Positions 18,564-27,292 of a stretch of 64,000 nucleotides of DNA are shown here, in pieces. The DNA comes from SG8-40 sp963792855 (GTDB lineage: Bacteria > Pseudomonadota > Gammaproteobacteria > Burkholderiales > Eutrophovitaceae). Position numbers and translations under genes: made by a program. Under the pieces are notes generated by a model. The model had not been told where the DNA came from. It searched no databases and saw nothing but the letters and a program-made list of their open reading frames with translations. Every line of letters begins with the position of its first letter. The stretch's first letter is position 1. The stretch is taken from NCBI GenBank assembly GCA_963792855.1, contig CAWBXZ010000016.1, positions 1-64,000 on the forward strand, read 5' to 3'.

Positions 18564-19193
18564 CAGTGATATATCCCCAACACTTTTGCCCCCTCCGGAA
18601 CGTCTTTCAGCACCACCGATCCGGCACCGACGATTGCGCCCGGCCCGACCGACAGCCCGTGCGCGACGCGTGCTCCCATCCCGACGAACGTTCCCGCGCC
18701 CACCGACACGCGACCGGCGATTACGGCACCGGGGGCGATATGGACGAAGGCTCCGATCTCGCATTCATGATCGACCTGGGCACCGGTGTTGACGATAACC
18801 CCCGCATCGATTCGCACCTGTGCGGAGAGGTTGACGCCCATGCAGACAAAGGATGCCTCGCCAACGACCACCCCGGCCTCCAAACGCGACGCCGGATGGA
18901 TCAGCGCCGGCAGTGCGTAGCCGGCCGCACGCAATTGCTCGACGGCGGCCTTTCGTTTGGCGTTGTCCCCGAGCGCAACATAGGCATCGAATTCGTTTGC
19001 AGGAAATCTCCCCAGGTCCTTCCAGCCACCAGTCACCGGGGCGCCGGCGATCATCTCCCGGGCACTCTTGTCCTTGCCTGCCGGGAAAATCCGGATCGAC
19101 AAAAGCAGCGATCTCGACACCCAGGGACCGAAGCGAGGCGCCGACAACCCTCGCGTGGCCGCCTGCACCGACAACCACTGCCAGCGCCTTCAT
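18563..19193 (-). pseudogene. neuD: NeuD/PglD-like sugar acetyltransferase, broken by one frameshift
   Basis: N-terminus MKALAVVVGAGGHARVV (ATG 19193, ATGA overlap with the NeuB-like stop) is the PglD/NeuD UDP-sugar-binding Rossmann motif. The frame is lost after FVDPDFPGR; the continuation KDKSAREMIAGAP and the left-handed beta-helix (FVHIAPGAVIAG, FVGMGARVAHG, IVGAGSVVLKD) to the stop at 18563 are one base out. Deleting one base in 19071-19085 gives 209 residues, the family's usual size. Family role: N- or O-acetylation of nonulosonic acids or their precursors. Confidence 0.8.
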
Positions 19194-20281
19194 TCGAGAT
19201 CACCCAATTCGAGATCACCCGATCCGAGATCAGCCCATGAAATCGGCTCGTCCGCCTCGACGTCGCGTGTCAGGCAGCGGCCAACGACTCGTTGATAATT
19301 GTCCGGCGCAATGCCCTGCAGCGGCCGCTTGAATGCAAGATCGCCCAGTTCGAGCCGGTGACCGCCGGAAAGCCCGCGCGCGGCCACGATGCCCCGGCGC
19401 ATATTTTTTCTGTTAATGCTCTCCCGCGCAGTCGGGCTCTTCGTTCCCGAACCAAGCGCGGTCTCGACGTTTCGCACAGCCTCGACGAGCAAGCGCAGTT
19501 CCGCGGGATCGGACGACGCCAGGTGGTCCGGACCAGGCATCGTACGGTCCAGTGTGAAATGGCGCTCGATGGCGCAAGCGCCCAGGGCCACGGCGGCCGT
19601 TGTCGCGAGCAAACCCTCGCTGTGATCCGAATAGCCGACCGGGCAGCGGAACTGTTCACGCAAGGACGCGATGACGCGAAGATTCGCCTCCTCCAGCCTG
19701 GAGGGGTAATCCGTGGTGCACTGGAATATAACCAGTTCCTCGCAACCACCTTGTTTGAGGGTCTGGACGGCGGCCCGCACTTCGTCCATCGTGCACATTC
19801 CGGTCGATAACAACACGGGTTTGCCGGTGCCCGCGACTTTTTCGAGTAACGGCGGCTCGACCGCAAGCGCCGATGCGATCTTGTAGGCCGGAGCATTCAC
19901 CGATTCGAGAAGATCAACATCCTCGATGCTGTAAGGCGTCGACAGGAAGGCGATGCCCGCAAGCGCGCATTCCTCGGCGATTCGGCCGAACGCGTCATAG
20001 TCGAGTTCGAGTTTTTTCAGCATCTCGAACTGCGACTCGTCAACGCTGGTTGTTTCCAGTTGATACCTGGCTTTGGGCGAGGCGCGCGTAACTACCCGCT
20101 CGGACCGGAACGTCTGGAACTTGACGCAAGCGGCGCCGCACTCTTTTGCCGCATGCACCAATTCGAGCGCGAGGCCAAGGTCGCCGTTATGGTTGACCCC
20201 TGCTTCTGCAATGATCCACACGGGTGCCGTTTCGCCAATCTGCGCATCGCCGATGCGGACAAGCTGTTTCAGGTCAGCCAT
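19190..20281 (-). CDS. neuB: NeuB-family N-acetylneuraminate/legionaminate-type synthase
   Basis: About 363 residues from ATG 20281 (MADLKQLVRIGD). PEP-condensing TIM barrel: WIIAEAGVNHNGDLGLA, VKFQTFRSERVV, FLSTPYSIEDVD, STGMCTMDEVRAAV, metal His in VGYSDHSEG and AIERHFTLDR. A C-terminal SAF domain includes RRGIVAARGLSGGHRLELGD. The extreme C-terminus is a short repeat (about GDLEL) made by a 15-bp DNA repeat. It is the first gene of the ulosonic-acid block after wzt. Product could be Neu5Ac, legionaminate or another nonulosonate. Confidence 0.9.
   Translation of the reverse strand: MADLKQLVRIGDAQIGETAPVWIIAEAGVNHNGDLGLALELVHAAKECGAACVKFQTFRSERVVTRASPKARYQLETTSVDESQFEMLKKLELDYDAFGRIAEECALAGIAFLSTPYSIEDVDLLESVNAPAYKIASALAVEPPLLEKVAGTGKPVLLSTGMCTMDEVRAAVQTLKQGGCEELVIFQCTTDYPSRLEEANLRVIASLREQFRCPVGYSDHSEGLLATTAAVALGACAIERHFTLDRTMPGPDHLASSDPAELRLLVEAVRNVETALGSGTKSPTARESINRKNMRRGIVAARGLSGGHRLELGDLAFKRPLQGIAPDNYQRVVGRCLTRDVEADEPISWADLGSGDLELGDLE
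19192..19236. repeat. Three tandem copies of a 15-bp unit in the neuB-neuD junction
   Basis: Units starting at 19192, 19207 and 19222, close to ATTCGAGATCACCCA, run through the last codons of the neuB-like gene and over the ATG of neuD. Being a multiple of three they add five-residue steps to the NeuB C-terminus. Confidence 0.85.
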
Positions 20282-20379
20282 GCGCGCCCCGTTGCATGAC
20301 ACGCCAACCCGATCGTTCCAGGCCGAACGTCCGCTTGAAAGCCGGCAATCCGGAACACAGGCCGCATCTTGCCCGGTTC

Positions 20380-21687
20380 TCATTCCCCTGTGGCATCCGC
20401 CGCCTCCCCCAGCAAAGACCAGCCGAGCTGCGGCGCCACCAGCGCAGTCGATCGGTAAAGCCGTTTCGCGCCGCGCCGGGTCATGGTATCGAGAACCTCC
20501 AGCCGCAGCGCCGAGTCGCGCCGGTCGATCTTTCCCTTGCGCCGCAACCCGACCATGGGCGTGAGGTAATAAGTCCCGGGCTTCAAAAGCTTTCCCGGAA
20601 TCGTTATCCGGTACCGATAGCGCCCGGGCGGTGCATCGGCAATCGGAGACTCTTCGAAATCTTCGTCAGTGGAGAAGAAGATATTGTTTCCATAAGTGTC
20701 GTGGGCGATCAGCGCGGAATAATAATCCTTCGAGCTTTCCCCGATCTCGATATCCAGCAGAACCGAAAACCCGTGTTCATGTTCAACGGACAAGGTCAGC
20801 GCGCCGTCGTTGCCGGCCAGTGCAACCGAGCGCAGCCAGGCCGGAACGCCGGAACCGGGTTTGTCGAACGTGACCGGGTTGTTATTGCCACTTTCCGCGT
20901 CGCCCAGCACCCGCGCCTGATAGTGCTCTATTGCATCCGGAACCGGACCATCGAACACCTTTGAACCGCCATCCAGGACGATGCCGCGTTCGCACAGCTG
21001 TCTGACCGCGCTCATGTTGTGACTGACAAAAAGTACGGTTCTCCCGTCACTTGCGGCATCGCCCATCTTGCCGAGGCACTTCTTCTGAAACGCGGCGTCG
21101 CCCACCGCCAGCACTTCATCCACAACCAGGATTTCCGGCTCGAGGTGAGCGGCGACCGAAAATGCCAGCCGAACATACATGCCGCTGGAATAGCGCTTGA
21201 CCGGCGTATCGAGAAATTTTTCGACCTCGGAGAAGTCGACGATCTGGTCGAACTTGCGCTTGATCTCGGCCTTGCCCATGCCGAGGATAGCCCCGTTGAG
21301 AAAAATGTTCTCCCGGCCCGTCAATTCGGGGTGAAATCCGGTGCCGACCTCCAGAAGACTGGCGATGCGTCCGCGAATGTTGAGTCTGCCGGATGAGGGC
21401 TCCGTGATGCGCGACAACACTTTGAGAAGAGTCGACTTGCCCGCACCATTGCGCCCGATGATGCCGACGCGCTCTCCTTGCTGGATTTCCATGTCGAGAT
21501 CTCGCAGCGCCCAGAATTCTTCCGTCGCCGCGTCCTGCCCCCGAATTGCGTTGCGCGAATCGGAGCGCCTGGCAAAATTACGAAGCGCGCCGGCAAGCAC
21601 ATCGCGCAGCGCCTCGTAACGTTCACGGTGCTGATGCGAAATCAGATATTTCTTTCCGACGTTCTGCGCGCGAATGACATACGCCAT
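20380..21687 (-). CDS. wzt: ABC transporter ATP-binding protein with C-terminal cargo domain (Wzt)
   Basis: Drives export of the completed O-polysaccharide across the inner membrane. About 435 residues from ATG 21687. N-terminal nucleotide-binding domain: Walker A GRNGAGKST, signature YSSGMYVRLAFSVA, Walker B ILVVDEVLAVGD, and the switch His in FVSHNMSAV. From about residue 260 there is a second, beta-rich domain (FSVLLDIEIGESSKDY, GRYRYRITIPGKLLKPGTYY) like the Wzt carbohydrate-binding domain that recognises the finished, end-modified chain. Starts just after the wzm stop. This predicts chain-end capping by enzymes of this locus. Confidence 0.93.
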   Translation of the reverse strand: MAYVIRAQNVGKKYLISHQHRERYEALRDVLAGALRNFARRSDSRNAIRGQDAATEEFWALRDLDMEIQQGERVGIIGRNGAGKSTLLKVLSRITEPSSGRLNIRGRIASLLEVGTGFHPELTGRENIFLNGAILGMGKAEIKRKFDQIVDFSEVEKFLDTPVKRYSSGMYVRLAFSVAAHLEPEILVVDEVLAVGDAAFQKKCLGKMGDAASDGRTVLFVSHNMSAVRQLCERGIVLDGGSKVFDGPVPDAIEHYQARVLGDAESGNNNPVTFDKPGSGVPAWLRSVALAGNDGALTLSVEHEHGFSVLLDIEIGESSKDYYSALIAHDTYGNNIFFSTDEDFEESPIADAPPGRYRYRITIPGKLLKPGTYYLTPMVGLRRKGKIDRRDSALRLEVLDTMTRRGAKRLYRSTALVAPQLGWSLLGEAADATGE

Positions 21688-21688
21688 A

Positions 21689-22519
21689 TCAGATAAGGTC
21701 GGCGAAACGGCGTTCCGTCTTGCGGAAGAAGGAAATACCCGACAGGAGCAAGAGGAGCGACAGCACAACCGAAACGATCAATCCCGGCACGTAAAAGTCG
21801 GATTTTCCTCCGAGAAGCGACCAGCGGAATCCGTCGATGACACCGACCATCGGGTTCAACGCATACAACATGCGCCATTTCTCGGGCACCAGGCTGCTGT
21901 TGAAGCCGACCGGCGATATGTACATCCCGATCTGGATCATGAAAGGCACGACATATCGAAAGTCACGGTACTTGACATTGAGCGCAGCCATCCACAGCCC
22001 AGCACCCAGCGCCGTCACAAACGCGAGCGCAAGGAATGCCGGCAGCGCGACGATTCTCCAGTCGGGCAATGCGCCCAGCACCAGTGCCATCAGGAGCAGA
22101 AGGACGAGTGCAATCGCGAAGTCCACGAGGCAGACAACAACGGCGCTGAGGGGGATGATCATCCTCGGGAAATAAACCTTCGACACCATGTTGGCGTTGC
22201 CGATAAGACTGTTCGCCGCATTACTGAATGCCTGTGAAAAGAAAAACCAGGGCAGCAGGCCGCTGAATACCAGCAGGGAATAGGGTGCGCCGCCTGACGG
22301 CAGTTTGGCTAGCCGACTGAAAACAACGGTCAGAATGACCATCAACAGTAGTGGTTGGATGACCGCCCAGGCGACACCGATCACCGTTTGCTTGTAGCGG
22401 ACGAGAATGTCACGCCAGGCAAGAAAGTAGAGCAACCCCCGATACGCCCACAGGTCCGACCAGTACCGGCGTGCCCCGTGTCCGGCCTCGATGACGATTT
22501 CGCCGACGTGCGCGCTCAT
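21689..22519 (-). CDS. wzm: ABC-2 type polysaccharide export permease (Wzm)
   Basis: A 276-residue inner-membrane protein with about six hydrophobic segments. Seen: the amphipathic start YFLAWRDILVRYKQTVIGVAW, typical of Wzm/RfbD/TagG permeases, then SLLVFSGLLPWFFFSQAF and SKVYFPRMIIPLSAVVV. Pairs with the Wzt-like ATPase encoded immediately downstream to export the lipid-linked O-chain. It follows fcl by 60 bp. Confidence 0.93.
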   Translation of the reverse strand: MSAHVGEIVIEAGHGARRYWSDLWAYRGLLYFLAWRDILVRYKQTVIGVAWAVIQPLLLMVILTVVFSRLAKLPSGGAPYSLLVFSGLLPWFFFSQAFSNAANSLIGNANMVSKVYFPRMIIPLSAVVVCLVDFAIALVLLLLMALVLGALPDWRIVALPAFLALAFVTALGAGLWMAALNVKYRDFRYVVPFMIQIGMYISPVGFNSSLVPEKWRMLYALNPMVGVIDGFRWSLLGGKSDFYVPGLIVSVVLSLLLLLSGISFFRKTERRFADLI

Positions 22520-22579
22520 ATTTGCGTTTGCGATAGAAATTCCTGACAGCAGGATGCAAGAACCCCGCCCGGGAGAACT

Positions 22580-23551
22580 TCAGCTGTCCCCGCGTGTCTC
22601 GGCAAGAAAATCGTCAATGGCCCGCTTGATTCCATCCTGCAGGGAGATCTTCGGCTTCCAGCCCATTTCGCTCAGTAGAGTGCAATCGAGGAGCTTGCGC
22701 GGCGTGCCGTCAGGCCGCTTTGAGTCGAAACTCAGCCGGCCCGGGAAACCGGCAATCGACGCAATCAGCTCTGCCGTTTCACGAATGGTCAGGTCACTGC
22801 CATAACCTATGTTGATCAGGGGCGGCCAATGGTCCAGCAGTTCCCCGAAACGCGCATCTCCCAAAGACATCAGGTACGCACAGGCATCCGCCATGTCGTC
22901 GCTGTGCAGGAACTCCCGTCGGGGCCTTCCCGTCCCCCATACGACCACCTCTTCCTTTCCGTCGCGTTTGGCCTCCAGCATTTTGCGGATCAAGGCGGGC
23001 AGGACATGCGATGTCTCCGGATCGTAATTGTCCCCGGGGCCGTACAGATTGGTGGGCATGGCCGCAAGAAACTGCGTCCCATGCTGCCGGTTGTAGGCGG
23101 AGCACATCTCGATTCCGGCAATCTTGGCAATGGCGTAAGGACGGTTGGTTGTTTCGAGCGGTCCGGTCAGGATGTCCGTCTCCTTCATCGGCTGCGGACA
23201 GTCCCGCGGATAGATACACGAAGATCCCAGAAAAAGCAGGCGTTTCACGCCCGCGCGCCATGATTGATGAATAACGTTCGTCTGGATAGCCAGATTCTGC
23301 TGGATAAAGTCGGCGGGATAGGTGTCGTTCGCGACGATGCCGCCGACTTTCGCTGCGGCGAGAAAGACGTACTCGGGTCTGGCCTGCTCAAAAAACTCGC
23401 TCGTTGCCTGTTGATCGGTCAGATCGACTTCGTCGCGTGTTCGCGTGATGATGTTCGTGCAACCTGCGGCCCGCAGCCGGCGCACAAGTGCCGACCCGGC
23501 CAGCCCGCGGTGACCGGCGACGTAGATTCTGGACTCCGGGCGCATCGTCAC
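22580..23551 (-). CDS. fcl: GDP-L-fucose synthase
   Basis: Converts GDP-4-keto-6-deoxy-mannose to GDP-L-fucose by epimerisation and NADPH reduction. 323 residues; ATG 23551 overlaps the gmd stop (ATGA). Seen: NADP motif YVAGHRGLAGSALVRRL, SSCIYP with the catalytic Ser, and YAIAK with the catalytic Tyr and Lys. Together with manC and gmd it completes the GDP-fucose route, so fucose is a likely component of the exported glycan. Confidence 0.95.
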   Translation of the reverse strand: MTMRPESRIYVAGHRGLAGSALVRRLRAAGCTNIITRTRDEVDLTDQQATSEFFEQARPEYVFLAAAKVGGIVANDTYPADFIQQNLAIQTNVIHQSWRAGVKRLLFLGSSCIYPRDCPQPMKETDILTGPLETTNRPYAIAKIAGIEMCSAYNRQHGTQFLAAMPTNLYGPGDNYDPETSHVLPALIRKMLEAKRDGKEEVVVWGTGRPRREFLHSDDMADACAYLMSLGDARFGELLDHWPPLINIGYGSDLTIRETAELIASIAGFPGRLSFDSKRPDGTPRKLLDCTLLSEMGWKPKISLQDGIKRAIDDFLAETRGDS

Positions 23552-24633
23552 TCGTGGTAGTCGTAAGTGGAGAACCCGTGCTTCTTGACCAGTTCGTCGC
23601 GTTCCGCTGACCTGAGATCCTCGCGAACCATTTCCGCAACAAGTTCTTCGAAACTCACCCGGGGCGACCAGCCGAGTTGCTTCCTGCCCTTGGTTGCGTC
23701 ACCCAGCAAGGTCTCGACTTCCGTAGGACGGAAGTAACGGGGATCCACCCTGACGATGCACTTGCCGGCGGCGTCATAACCGCACTCGTCCACGCCCGAC
23801 CCTTGCCACTTGATCTCTATGCCCAGTTCCGCGGCGGCGGTGGCCACGAAGTCACGCACGCTGTATTGCTTTCCGGTCGCAATGACGAAGTCATCCGGCT
23901 GTTCCTGCTGCAGCATCAACCACATGGCTTCAACATAGTCGCGCGCATGGCCCCAGTCACGCCGGGCATCGAGATTGCCCAAAAACAGACAGTCCTGAAG
24001 CCCCAGCTTTATGCGCGACAAGGCGCGGGTGATTTTCCGGGTGACGAAGGTCTCCCCTCGCACGGGCGATTCGTGATTGAACAGGATGCCGTTGCACGCG
24101 AACATGCCATAGGCTTCGCGGTAGTTCACCGTGATCCAGTAGGCGTACAACTTGGCGGCAGCATAGGGCGAACGGGGATAAAACGGCGTCGTTTCCTTCT
24201 GCGGCGTCTCCTGCACCAGGCCGTACAATTCGGATGTCGCGGCCTGATAGAAACGTGTCGTCTTCTCCAGACCGAGAATGCGAATGGCTTCCAGCATTCT
24301 CAATGTCCCCAGCGCGTCGGAATTGGCCGTGTACTCCGGCTCTTCGAACGACACCGCGACATGACTTTGCGCCGCAAGATTGTAGATCTCGTCCGGCTGG
24401 ACTTGCTGAATGACGCGCGTCAGGCTTACCGAGTCGGTCATGTCGCCGTAATGCAGGATAAAACGCCGGCTGTCGACGTGGGGATCCTGGTACAAATGAT
24501 CTATCCGGTCGGTATTGAATAACGAACTGCGTCGCTTTATGCCGTGGACCGTGTAGCCCTTGCCAAGCAGGAACTCGGCAAGATAGGCACCGTCCTGCCC
24601 GGTGATTCCTGTGATCAGAGCGACTTTACTCAT
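23548..24633 (-). CDS. gmd: GDP-mannose 4,6-dehydratase
   Basis: First step from GDP-mannose to GDP-fucose or GDP-rhamnose. About 361 residues from ATG 24633 (MSKVALITG). NADP motif ITGITGQDGAYLAEFLL, SELYGLVQETPQKE in the active-site region, YAAAKLYAYW with Tyr-x3-Lys and GHARDYVEAMWLMLQQ near the C-terminus. First gene of the large minus-strand operon and divergent from manC. Confidence 0.96.
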   Translation of the reverse strand: MSKVALITGITGQDGAYLAEFLLGKGYTVHGIKRRSSLFNTDRIDHLYQDPHVDSRRFILHYGDMTDSVSLTRVIQQVQPDEIYNLAAQSHVAVSFEEPEYTANSDALGTLRMLEAIRILGLEKTTRFYQAATSELYGLVQETPQKETTPFYPRSPYAAAKLYAYWITVNYREAYGMFACNGILFNHESPVRGETFVTRKITRALSRIKLGLQDCLFLGNLDARRDWGHARDYVEAMWLMLQQEQPDDFVIATGKQYSVRDFVATAAAELGIEIKWQGSGVDECGYDAAGKCIVRVDPRYFRPTEVETLLGDATKGRKQLGWSPRVSFEELVAEMVREDLRSAERDELVKKHGFSTYDYHE

Positions 24634-24866
24634 CAGGCCGGCAGCCACTGGTTAGGTATACTCATGAGACCTCAATTGCAAAAATGACCGGATCGGACAT
24701 TACGGCCAGGTCGTGTGGAAAACAGAAAATGGATTGCGGCATTGTCTTTCCGGATAACTGATGGCAGCGGCATCAAGGCAATGCGGTTGATTTTAGTCGA
24801 TTCGACCCTAGCGCGGAAATTGCAACACCATCCCCATATCGATCTGTCTCTGCAAGGTGTCACCCA
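24634..24866. promoter_or_regulatory. Divergent intergenic region between gmd and manC
   Basis: The 233 bp hold no gene and must contain the promoters for both the leftward O-polysaccharide operon and the rightward manC-waaC-waaA operon. For the leftward one I see a weak candidate reading TTTTGC, 17 bp, TATACC on the minus strand, near 24655-24685. No operator or JUMPstart-like element is obvious. Confidence 0.4.
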
Positions 24867-26273
24867 ATGCTGATCCCCGTTGTAATGTCCGGCGGCTCCG
24901 GAAGCCGTTTGTGGCCGCTGTCCCGAACGCTGCTGCCCAAGCAGTTCCTGCCACTCATCACCGAGCAATCAATGCTCCAGGATACGATCACGCGTGTTCA
25001 GGGATTGAAGGACGTCAGCGCGCCCATTGTCGTTTGCAGCAACGAGCACCGCTTTCTCGCGGCCGATCAGTTGCAGCGCATCGGCGTCAGCGCACTGGCA
25101 CAGATACTGGAACCGGTTGGCCGCAACACGGCGCCCGCAGTCGCGGTCGCAGCGATGGCAGCAATGGAACACAGTGCCGACGCGGTCATTCTGGTACTTG
25201 CCGCCGATCACATGGTTCGCAACAAAGCGGCATTCCATGCAGCCGTTATGCGGGGACTGGGCCAGGCCGAGTCCGGCCGCCTGGTGACCTTCGGCATCGT
25301 CCCGGATGCGCCCGAAACCGGCTACGGATACATCGAGCGCGGCAGCGGCGGGAATGGCTGCTTCGAAGTTGCGCGCTTCGTCGAAAAACCCGATGCGAAG
25401 CGGGCGTCTGAGTTTGTCGCGTCCGGGCGCTTCTACTGGAACAGCGGCATGTTCATGTTCGGCGCGGCGCGCTACCTGGAGGAACTGGAGAAATTTCGCC
25501 CCGATATCCTGGAAGCCACCCGCAGGTCATGGCAGTCGCGGCAAGAGGATCTCGACTTTTGCAGGCTCGGCGAGCGCGACTTTGTCGATTGCCCGTCGGA
25601 GTCGATTGACTACGCGGTGATGGAAAAGACGCACGACGCCACGGTTGTGGAAGCAGACATCGGCTGGAGCGATATCGGATCATGGTCTTCACTGTGGCGG
25701 GCAACCGGGGCCGATGAGGCTGGCAACGTAACCAAAGGTGATGTGCACCTTGACGGCGTCAGGAACTCCTACGTCCGTGCGGACAGCCGGCTGGTGGCTG
25801 CGGTCGGTGTCGAGGACATGGTCATTGTCGAAACCGCAGACGCGGTGCTGGTCACTCGCAAGGAGCACGCCCAGCGCGTAAAAGACGTGGTCGAAGCACT
25901 CAAGGCCGCGCAACGCGACGAACCTCTGGTGCACAAGCGTGTCTACCGGCCGTGGGGCTACTACGAAGGCATCGATGCAGGGGAGCGGTTTCAGGCCAAG
26001 CGCATCATGGTCACGCCGGGCAAAAAACTTTCTCTGCAAATGCATCATCATCGCGCTGAACACTGGGTGGTCGTTTCAGGAACAGCGAGCGTCACGCGCG
26101 GTGACGAGACCTTCATGCTGTCCGCAAACGAGTCGACTTACATTCCGCTCGGCGTGCGACACCGGCTGGAGAATATCGGCAAGACGCCCTTGTATCTGAT
26201 CGAGGTGCAATCCGGCGAATACCTCGGGGAAGACGACATCGTTCGGTTCGAAGATGACTACAAGCGAACATGA
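24867..26273 (+). CDS. manC: Mannose-1-phosphate guanylyltransferase / mannose-6-phosphate isomerase
   Basis: Bifunctional type II enzyme making GDP-mannose for the fucose branch. 468 residues. The N-terminal pyrophosphorylase motif is SGGSGSRLWPLSRTLLPKQF, followed by FVEKPDAKRASEF. The C-terminal cupin/isomerase domain shows RPWGYYEGIDAGERFQAKRI, LSLQMHHHRAEHW and YIPLGVRHRLEN. It overlaps waaC (ATGA). No phosphomannomutase gene lies in the window. Confidence 0.95.
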   Translation: MLIPVVMSGGSGSRLWPLSRTLLPKQFLPLITEQSMLQDTITRVQGLKDVSAPIVVCSNEHRFLAADQLQRIGVSALAQILEPVGRNTAPAVAVAAMAAMEHSADAVILVLAADHMVRNKAAFHAAVMRGLGQAESGRLVTFGIVPDAPETGYGYIERGSGGNGCFEVARFVEKPDAKRASEFVASGRFYWNSGMFMFGAARYLEELEKFRPDILEATRRSWQSRQEDLDFCRLGERDFVDCPSESIDYAVMEKTHDATVVEADIGWSDIGSWSSLWRATGADEAGNVTKGDVHLDGVRNSYVRADSRLVAAVGVEDMVIVETADAVLVTRKEHAQRVKDVVEALKAAQRDEPLVHKRVYRPWGYYEGIDAGERFQAKRIMVTPGKKLSLQMHHHRAEHWVVVSGTASVTRGDETFMLSANESTYIPLGVRHRLENIGKTPLYLIEVQSGEYLGEDDIVRFEDDYKRT

Positions 26274-27292
26274 GACCGGATAAATCGGCGGCGGCCACGG
26301 CCACACGCAAGCGAGGGCGCACTGACGGCAACCCGAAAGTGCTGCTCGTCAAGACATCGTCGCTTGGTGATGTCATCCACAACCTCCCCGTAGCCAGCGA
26401 TTTGCGGCACAACTTTCCGAATGCGGAAATTCATTGGCTGGTCGAAGAGCAATACGTACCGATTGTCGAGATGCATCCCGGCGTCGATCGCGTTATTCCG
26501 GTTGCGCTGCGGCGCTGGCGCAAGGCCCCATGGCTGATTCAGAACTGGCGCGAACTGCTGGCATTGCGGCACGCTCTGCGCGAGGTGCGCTACAACGCGA
26601 TTCTTGATACCCAGGGGCTGCTCAAGAGTGCCGTGTTCGCGCGTTTCGCGAAGGGCCCGATGCACGGTTTCGGCAAGAACACCGTTCGCGAGCCGATGGC
26701 TTCCCGATTCTACGATGCCCGTTACGAATTCGCGCCGGAAATGCACATGCTCACACGTAACCGCGCGCTCGCGGCACGCGCTTTTTCCTACCCCCTCGAC
26801 AATTTTATCGACTACGGCATTGCTCCGGTGGTGCCCAATCCACATCTGATCAACGGTCCCTATTGCGTTGTGCTTCATTCGACCGCGCAGGCAGCCAAAT
26901 TGTGGCCTGAAGAACGCTGGCTGGACCTGATCGGCCGGCTCAATACGGCGGGACTGGGCTGCGTGCTGCCCTGGGGAAACGACGCCGAGTTGCGACGCAG
27001 CGACCGATTGGCCGTAGGAGGCGGCCGCACCCTGACGGCACCCAAGCTCTCGCTCGACCAGTTGTCCGCGCTGATTGCGGACGCGGAACTGGTCGTTGGC
27101 GTGGACACCGGCCTGATGCATCTCGCAGCCGCGTTGTCACGCCCCGTCGTCGGTATTTTCTGCGATTCCAATCCGGACGACACCGGGCCGCGAGGTCCCG
27201 GCAAAACGGCTTATCGCGGCAATATCGGCCAGCCACCGGGCGTCGAAGACGTGGTTGGCGCCATTCGGGAAGTCCAACCGGACTTGCTGTGA
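26270..27292 (+). CDS. waaC: LPS heptosyltransferase I
   Basis: Adds the first L-glycero-D-manno-heptose to Kdo of lipid A-core. 340 residues, GT9 family. Seen: VLLVKTSSLGDVIHNLP (acceptor/catalytic Asp), VVLHSTAQAAKLWPEERW and VGVDTGLMHLAAALSRPVVGIF (ADP-heptose site). The N-terminus has about 22 basic residues ahead of the fold. ATGA overlap with manC and GTGA overlap with waaA indicate a three-gene operon. Confidence 0.93.
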   Translation: MRPDKSAAATATRKRGRTDGNPKVLLVKTSSLGDVIHNLPVASDLRHNFPNAEIHWLVEEQYVPIVEMHPGVDRVIPVALRRWRKAPWLIQNWRELLALRHALREVRYNAILDTQGLLKSAVFARFAKGPMHGFGKNTVREPMASRFYDARYEFAPEMHMLTRNRALAARAFSYPLDNFIDYGIAPVVPNPHLINGPYCVVLHSTAQAAKLWPEERWLDLIGRLNTAGLGCVLPWGNDAELRRSDRLAVGGGRTLTAPKLSLDQLSALIADAELVVGVDTGLMHLAAALSRPVVGIFCDSNPDDTGPRGPGKTAYRGNIGQPPGVEDVVGAIREVQPDLL

